From Myxococcales bacterium (GTDB taxonomy: Bacteria > Myxococcota_A > Polyangia > Haliangiales > Haliangiaceae), in the NCBI GenBank assembly GCA_016707895.1, contig JADJGV010000002.1, positions 558,001-622,000 of the forward strand: DNA of 64,000 nt, written 5' to 3'. This document shows, piece by piece, positions 59,032 to 64,000 of this stretch. The position numbers were made by a program, and so were the translations under genes. Position 1 is the stretch's first letter, and every line of letters begins with the position of its first letter. Below the pieces are notes generated by a model. That model was not told the DNA's origin, searched no databases, and saw nothing but the letters and a program-made list of their open reading frames with translations.

Positions 59032-60063
59032 CTACCGATGGTTGGCGACCGTCGGCACCGCGACGCCGCCGGTGGCCTGCAGCGCGATCGCCTCGGGGTG
59101 GGCCTGGTAGTGGCGGCGCACCGCGGCCGCCAGCGCCAGCTTCGCCGCGTCGGTGACCGGCGCCGGCGACGCGTCGGGCAGCGCGTCGACCAGCGCGTCG
59201 ACCAGCCGCTCCTGCGGCGCCGGCACCCGGTCGCGCCACGACGCCAAGAGCGCGCGATCGACGTGGCTGGGCAGCGAGCCGAGGATGCCGACGTCGTTCT
59301 GATCGTGGATCAACAGCCCCGACGTGGTGCCGCGATCCAGCGTCAGCACCTGGAACAGGTACAGCGTGTGGTACGCGAGCTGCGCCGCGCGATCGGCGGC
59401 GGTGATCGGCGTGGCCCGGGCCAGCGCCGCGCCCAGCAGCCGCGCGTAGGTCGTGGTCGCCGCGGCCCCGACCCGCTCGGCCAGCGCCAGGTCGGCGGCG
59501 GGGTCGGCGGTGGCGTGGTCCTCGAGGTAGAGGTGGGTCACGCCGCGGTGGCGGCCCAGCGCCGGGATGAAGAAGTAGCGGTCGCCCTGGGCCTGCGCCT
59601 CGTCGTACAGATCGCCGGCGGCCTCGCGCAGCGCCGCGGCGAAGCCGGCCGTGTCGTCGGGGTTGGCGATCGCCGGGTTGAGGTCGGCCATGATCCGCCA
59701 GTAGGCGCGGCCGCTGCGCAGCTCGGTCCAGCTGACGTGGATGTGCACCGACGGCGCGTGCGGCGACCGCGGGTGGATGATCGTCGACAGCGCCGTGGCC
59801 GAGGCCAGCGCCCGGGCCGGCTCGTCGTCGTAGTGCACCTGCGAGACGTTGATCGACGCGCGGTCGATCGCCGCGACGTCGCCGGTGCCGAGCCGGGTGC
59901 CGCCGCCGTGGCGGCCCTCGTCGCGCACCCAGCTGACCGGCGCGAAGGTCGCCGGCTGGCCGGCGGCGGCGGTGGCGGCCTCCAGCGCGGCGGCGAACCC
60001 GCGCTGCAGGCGCTCGACCAGGGACAGCGCGCGGGCGGCGCCAGGCGACGCGGCGAAGTTCAT
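59032..60063 (-). CDS. hemF: Oxygen-dependent coproporphyrinogen III oxidase
   Basis: 343 residues. It converts coproporphyrinogen III to protoporphyrinogen IX using O2, in haem synthesis. GGGTRLGTGDVAAIDRASINVSQVHYDD in consecutive order, HPRSPHAPSVHIHVSWTE, YWRIMADLNPAIA, HRGVTHLYLEDH and LYLFQVLTLDRGTTSGLLIHDQNDVGILGSLPS are its typical text. The ATG at 60063 is preferred over the GTG just upstream. Only 19 bp separate it from the peptidase gene upstream. Presence of HemF points to aerobic growth. Confidence 0.97.
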   Translation of the reverse strand: MNFAASPGAARALSLVERLQRGFAAALEAATAAAGQPATFAPVSWVRDEGRHGGGTRLGTGDVAAIDRASINVSQVHYDDEPARALASATALSTIIHPRSPHAPSVHIHVSWTELRSGRAYWRIMADLNPAIANPDDTAGFAAALREAAGDLYDEAQAQGDRYFFIPALGRHRGVTHLYLEDHATADPAADLALAERVGAAATTTYARLLGAALARATPITAADRAAQLAYHTLYLFQVLTLDRGTTSGLLIHDQNDVGILGSLPSHVDRALLASWRDRVPAPQERLVDALVDALPDASPAPVTDAAKLALAAAVRRHYQAHPEAIALQATGGVAVPTVANHR

Positions 60064-60082
60064 CACCGCGCGACGATAGCAG

Positions 60083-62944
60083 CTACTTCGCCGGCAAGAG
60101 CGTGCCCGACAGGTAGCGCTTCTTGGCCAGGAAGCGGGCGGCGGCGGCCTTGAGGTTGTCGTTGGTGACCCGCTCGGCGGCCTCGTCGTGGCTGAGCGCC
60201 TCGTGCGGGTCGTCGCCGAACTGCGCGGCGTCGCCCAGCAGGTTCAGCCAGTAGCGGTTGTCCTCGAGCTCCAGCTCGTGGCTGCGGCGGCGGGTCTCCT
60301 TGACCTTGTCGAGGTAGCTCGGGTCGACGCCGTCCTTCTGCATGCGGGCGATCTCGGCCAGCGCCGCGTCGCGCAGCTTGGCGACGTTCTCGGGCGCGCA
60401 GCCGAAGCGGATCACGAACTGCCGCCGCTGCACCGGCGCGCGCTGCATCCAGCCGTAGACGCCGACGCCGTAGACCCCGCCCATGTCCTCGCGCAGGATC
60501 TCGCGCAGGCGCATCTCCAGCACCGCGGCCAGGATGCCGACGTCGCGCTCGCCGTCCTCGCTCCAGGTGTCCTCGTCGTGGAACACCAGCTGCACCGCGG
60601 CCTTGGGCTCCTGGCCCTGCTTGACGACCTTCTTGACGACGCCCTTGGGCGGCTTCACGCCGATGCTCTTCCAGGTCTCCTTGCGGGCGGTGGCCGGCAG
60701 GCTGCCGAGGTAGGTCTCGACCAGCGGCTTGAGCGTCGCCAGGTCGAGGTTGCCGACGATCGTGAAGGTCCAGTCGCCGGCGTCGCCGAAGCGCTCGCGG
60801 TAGGTGGCCAGCGCCGCGTCGAGATCGACCGCGCGGATGTCGGCGGCGGTGACCGGCTTGCGCCGCTTGTGGCCGCCCGACAGCGCGGTCGTGACCGCGT
60901 CGTTCATCGCGATCTCGGGCGTCACGTCGCGGCGCTCGAGCTGCTCGACGCGGCCGCGCTGCCACGCGGCGAACGCGTCGGCGTCCTTGCGCGGCGCGCT
61001 CAGGCGCAGGTGGATGAGCTGCAACAGCGAGGGCAGCTCGGTGGACGCGGCCTGGCCCTGCACGCCCTCGCTGACCTCGGCCAGCCACGGCCACACCATC
61101 ACGCCCTTGTCGGCCAGCAGGCGCTCGAGCTGATCGCTCGACAGCGCGCCGACGCCGCCACTCTGCACCGCCTCGACCGCGAAGCGCGCGCTGCCGAACC
61201 GCTGGTCGTCGATCTGCGCGGTGCCGCCCGGGCTCTCGCCGGCGACGTAGACCCGCTGGTTCTCGAAGCTGGTCGGCCGCACGATCACGTGGACCCCGTT
61301 GGCCAGGGTCCAGCGGGTCACGCCGAGATCGTCGGCCGGGGTCTCGGCCACCACCTTGCCCGGCGTCGGCGCCTGCGCCATCAGCGCGGTGGGCAGCTCG
61401 GCCTCGGTCCACGGCTCGAGCGCGCGGGCGTCGACCGCGGCCACCAGCGCCTCGACCTCGGCCGCGGTGGGGAGGCCCTTGGCCTTGGCCGGCGCGCTGA
61501 TCGTGATCGCGCGGGTGGCGCCGCCCTGCCACGCGTCGGCGAGGTGGTTGACCTCGTCGAGGGTGACCTGCGGCGCGTAGGTGCGGGCCAGCTCGTCCTC
61601 GGCCACCCGGCCGATCACCAGCTCGTGCTCGAAGAAGTGGCGGGTCAGCTCGTCGGCGTACTCGTAGGCCTCCTGCTGATCCCACTCGACGGCGCTGTCG
61701 TGGGTGCCCTTCAGGTACGCCTTCTTGGCGCGCTCGAGCTCGGGGGCGGTGAAGCCGTGGCGCTGCACCCGCGCCACCTCGGTGAGCAGCGCGTCGACGG
61801 TGTCGGCGATGCGGCCGTCCTTGGCCATCGCGAACCGCGAGAACGCCTCGAACTCGCGGGTCTCGTCGCCGGTCGACGAGAACGCCATCACGAACGGCGC
61901 GTCGGGCTTGCGGCCGAGCGTGGTCAGCCGGGCGCCGAGCATCCGGTGGTACAGGCTGTCGAGCACGAACTTGCGGTAGTCCGAGGCGGAGGCCTCGCGC
62001 CGGTGCGGGAACAGATCCTGGATCGACACCGTGGCCTGCCGCAGCTCGGGGTCGGTGTCGATCGCGATCTTGGCGCCGCGATCGAGCGCGCCGCCGCCCG
62101 GGCGGGGCCGCGCGCCGGCCGGGTTGGTGAGGTCGCCGAAGCGATCGCCGATGGCCTTGGTGATCGCGGCGGGGTCGACGTCGCCGACGACGATCACCGC
62201 CATCAGGTCGGGGCGGTACCAGTCCTTGTAGAAGCGCTGCGCGACGTCGCGCGGCGCGCCCTTGATGATCTCGGGCTTGCCGATCGGCAGCCGCTGCGCG
62301 TAGCGGGTGCCGCCGTAGATGATCGGCGCCTGCTGCTGGAAGATGCGCATCTCGGCGCCGCGGCCCAGCCGCCACTCCTCGAGGACGACGCCGCGCTCCT
62401 TGTCGACCTCGACCGGATCGAAGCTGATGTTGCCGGCCCACTCGCGCAGGATGTCGAGGCCGGTGGCGACGAACTGCGGGTCGTCGGTCGGCACCTGCAG
62501 CTGGTAGACGGTCTGATCCCACGACGTGTACGCGTTGACGTCGGGGCCGAACTCCATGCCGATCTTCTCGAGGTAGTCGATGATCGCCTGCTTGGGGTAC
62601 TTGGCGGTGCCGTTGAACGCCATGTGCTCGACGAAGTGGGCCAGGCCCTGCTGGTCGTCGTCCTCTTGCAGCGAGCCGGCGTTGACCGCCAGCCACATCG
62701 CGGCGCGATCCTCGGGCTGGTGGTGGGGCAGGACGTAGTAGGTGAGGCCGTTGGCCAGCGTGCCGCGCTGCACCTGCGGCCACAGCGGCAGCGGCTGCTC
62801 GGCGTCGGCGGCCGGCGTGGCGTCGCCGCCGGTGGGCGGTGGGTCGACGGTGGCGTGGTCGTCGGTGGGCGGCGCGGGGGGCTTCGGCGGGCTGCCGCAG
62901 GCGAGGGCGGCCAGGATCGGCAGCAGGCGGAGGTGGGATCGCAT
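60083..62944 (-). CDS. M16-family zinc peptidase lipoprotein
   Basis: 953 residues, the length of a fused two-half M16 (pitrilysin/insulinase-like) enzyme. MRSHLRLLPILAALAC gives a lipobox and a Pro/Asp linker runs to residue 50. The inverted zinc motif is HFVEH (H103, E106, H107) with the third ligand Glu about 75 residues on in VVLEEW. The second half (from about 480) is the inactive partner. These lipoproteins degrade small peptides in the periplasm. It leads the minus-strand run to hemF. Confidence 0.95.
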   Translation of the reverse strand: MRSHLRLLPILAALACGSPPKPPAPPTDDHATVDPPPTGGDATPAADAEQPLPLWPQVQRGTLANGLTYYVLPHHQPEDRAAMWLAVNAGSLQEDDDQQGLAHFVEHMAFNGTAKYPKQAIIDYLEKIGMEFGPDVNAYTSWDQTVYQLQVPTDDPQFVATGLDILREWAGNISFDPVEVDKERGVVLEEWRLGRGAEMRIFQQQAPIIYGGTRYAQRLPIGKPEIIKGAPRDVAQRFYKDWYRPDLMAVIVVGDVDPAAITKAIGDRFGDLTNPAGARPRPGGGALDRGAKIAIDTDPELRQATVSIQDLFPHRREASASDYRKFVLDSLYHRMLGARLTTLGRKPDAPFVMAFSSTGDETREFEAFSRFAMAKDGRIADTVDALLTEVARVQRHGFTAPELERAKKAYLKGTHDSAVEWDQQEAYEYADELTRHFFEHELVIGRVAEDELARTYAPQVTLDEVNHLADAWQGGATRAITISAPAKAKGLPTAAEVEALVAAVDARALEPWTEAELPTALMAQAPTPGKVVAETPADDLGVTRWTLANGVHVIVRPTSFENQRVYVAGESPGGTAQIDDQRFGSARFAVEAVQSGGVGALSSDQLERLLADKGVMVWPWLAEVSEGVQGQAASTELPSLLQLIHLRLSAPRKDADAFAAWQRGRVEQLERRDVTPEIAMNDAVTTALSGGHKRRKPVTAADIRAVDLDAALATYRERFGDAGDWTFTIVGNLDLATLKPLVETYLGSLPATARKETWKSIGVKPPKGVVKKVVKQGQEPKAAVQLVFHDEDTWSEDGERDVGILAAVLEMRLREILREDMGGVYGVGVYGWMQRAPVQRRQFVIRFGCAPENVAKLRDAALAEIARMQKDGVDPSYLDKVKETRRRSHELELEDNRYWLNLLGDAAQFGDDPHEALSHDEAAERVTNDNLKAAAARFLAKKRYLSGTLLPAK

Positions 62945-63021
62945 GAGGGCTCGGATGCTAGCCGAGGGGTGGAGTTGCAGGAATCACCCCGAATGGAGGG
63001 GTCTGGCGTAAACTGGCAACG

Positions 63022-64000
63022 ATGGTTCGCTGGCTGACACTCGTGGCGGGGGTAGCGCTCGCTGCCGGGTGCTTCAACGCCGAGCACCGATGCGGGACCG
63101 CCGCCGACTGCCCGGGCGGCACCTGCGAGCCGAACGGCTACTGCAGCTTCGCTGGCGCGACCTGCCAGGAGTACGGCGCGGGCGCCGGCAGCCTGGCCGG
63201 CACCTGCGTGCTCGACGCGGCGCCCGACGGCGCGGTGGTCGACGCGGCGGCGCCCGACGGCGCGGTGGTCGACGGCGCGGTGGTCGACGCGCGGGCGCTC
63301 GATGCGCCGCTGGCCGATGCGCCGCTGGTCGATGCGCGGCTGGTCGACGCGCCGCTGGTCGACGCCGGCTGCACCAGCGGCCATGACGAGGACGGCGACG
63401 CCATCCCCGACGCGTGTGACAACTGTCCCCACCTCGCCAACCAGACGCAGGCCAACATCGACGGCGACGCCCTCGGCGACGCCTGCGATCCGCGGCCGAC
63501 CGTCCCGACCAGCGCGCTGGTCGCGTTCGAAGCGTGGGGCACCGCGTCGGCGTTCGTGCCGGGGTGGACCGCGGTGAGCGGGACGTGGTCGGTCGCGGGC
63601 GACGGCGTCCAGGTCGGGCTGTCGACGACCGTCGGGCGCATGACGCGGCCGGTGACGATCCCGAGCGGTGGGACCGGCGGCGTCTTCGTCGAGATCGGCT
63701 TCAACCTGTCCCAGGTCCAGGCGCCGAGCTACCTGTCGGTGTTCGCGCCGGTGGCGGCCGACTTCGCGAGCGGCAACGGCTGCGGGATACGCCAGGAGCT
63801 GATCTCGCCGCAGCCGACCCTGATCAGCCAGACCGCGACCAGCGCCACGGCGTTCAGCAACACCACGCTGGCCACCTACGAGGGCACGCTGACGCCGCCG
63901 GTGGTCGGGGTGATCCGCCTCGAGCACCGCGACGACGCGACCACCTGCACCGGGACCATCGGCGCGGTCAGCCACACCGGCGACGCGACGTTCCCCGGCG
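63022..64000 (+). CDS. Lipoprotein with thrombospondin type-3 repeats, C-terminus cut by window edge
   Basis: 326 codons are visible. LTLVAGVALAAGC gives the lipobox (Cys 17). A Cys-rich segment (CGTAADCPGGTCEPNGYCSF) is followed by a long Asp/Ala/Val low-complexity linker coded by imperfect 15-24-bp units (63200-63365; AAPDGAVVD, DAPLVDA). Next come thrombospondin type-3 calcium loops (HDEDGDAIPDACDNCP, NIDGDALGDACD), then a lectin-like beta domain (VAFEAWGTASAFVPGWTAVSGTW...) that runs off the window. It is likely exposed on the outer membrane. It is divergent from the M16 gene (77-bp gap). Confidence 0.88.
   Translation, partial: MVRWLTLVAGVALAAGCFNAEHRCGTAADCPGGTCEPNGYCSFAGATCQEYGAGAGSLAGTCVLDAAPDGAVVDAAAPDGAVVDGAVVDARALDAPLADAPLVDARLVDAPLVDAGCTSGHDEDGDAIPDACDNCPHLANQTQANIDGDALGDACDPRPTVPTSALVAFEAWGTASAFVPGWTAVSGTWSVAGDGVQVGLSTTVGRMTRPVTIPSGGTGGVFVEIGFNLSQVQAPSYLSVFAPVAADFASGNGCGIRQELISPQPTLISQTATSATAFSNTTLATYEGTLTPPVVGVIRLEHRDDATTCTGTIGAVSHTGDATFPG

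Overview
The window is very GC-rich and gene-dense, and it looks like the chromosome of a Myxococcota bacterium, most like the Haliangiales/Kofleriaceae (inference from gene content and style). Signs of this are the many short lipoproteins with Asp-Ala-Gly-Pro linkers after the lipobox, several tetratricopeptide (TPR) lipoproteins, eukaryote-like families (a major vault protein homologue, a SETD3/Rubisco-methyltransferase-type SET protein, WGR, DUF4419, a formylglycine-enzyme-like lipoprotein) and frequent GTG starts. No phage, plasmid or CRISPR locus is visible. The only mobile-element relic is a frameshifted REP-associated tyrosine transposase with repeat tracts on both sides.

Layout. 1-3,155 (minus): a full-length major vault protein (MVP) homologue followed 66 bp downstream by a WGR-domain gene cut by the window edge; an inverted repeat lies upstream of MVP. 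3,156-9,128: a one-TM protein, an SCP2 protein, then a compact minus-strand run: GAF/pseudo-PTS-enzyme-I protein, DppB-type permease, DppC-type permease, Rieske protein, secreted protein. 9,218-15,815: lipoproteins, a twin hairpin repeat, dtd, a TPR lipoprotein, a 37-residue protein with a strong ribosome site, and a URC4/DUF1688 protein. 15,816-17,240: transposase relic and its repeats. 17,270-35,616: DUF4419, TPR lipoproteins, a paralogous pair of small membrane proteins, a nitrilase-family hydrolase, a metallophosphoesterase, an ArsR/SRPBCC pair with a clear operator, an array of 37-bp repeats, a VWA/FHA protein and more lipoproteins. 35,629-40,779: an esterase lipoprotein and a divergent SET methyltransferase / TerD-like pair. 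40,844-40,918: a tRNA-like sequence whose halves are in reversed order (a permuted tRNA candidate with UCA anticodon). 40,955-54,733: PhzF-like enzyme, B12-type radical SAM enzyme, beta-barrels, two methyltransferases, a CDP-alcohol phosphatidyltransferase, FMN reductase, menB, GNAT, a Cys/Met-type PLP enzyme divergent from an Lrp regulator. 54,934-62,944 (minus): M16 peptidase, hemF, RNB ribonuclease, murA and hisG in close succession. The right edge cuts a lipoprotein with thrombospondin-type-3 calcium repeats.

Housekeeping genes (murA, hisG, hemF, menB, dtd) show this is core chromosome. The two most striking items are the bacterial vault locus at the left edge, where a WGR protein follows MVP on the same strand, and the circularly permuted tRNA-like sequence near 40.9 kb. 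Neither can be proved from sequence reading alone.
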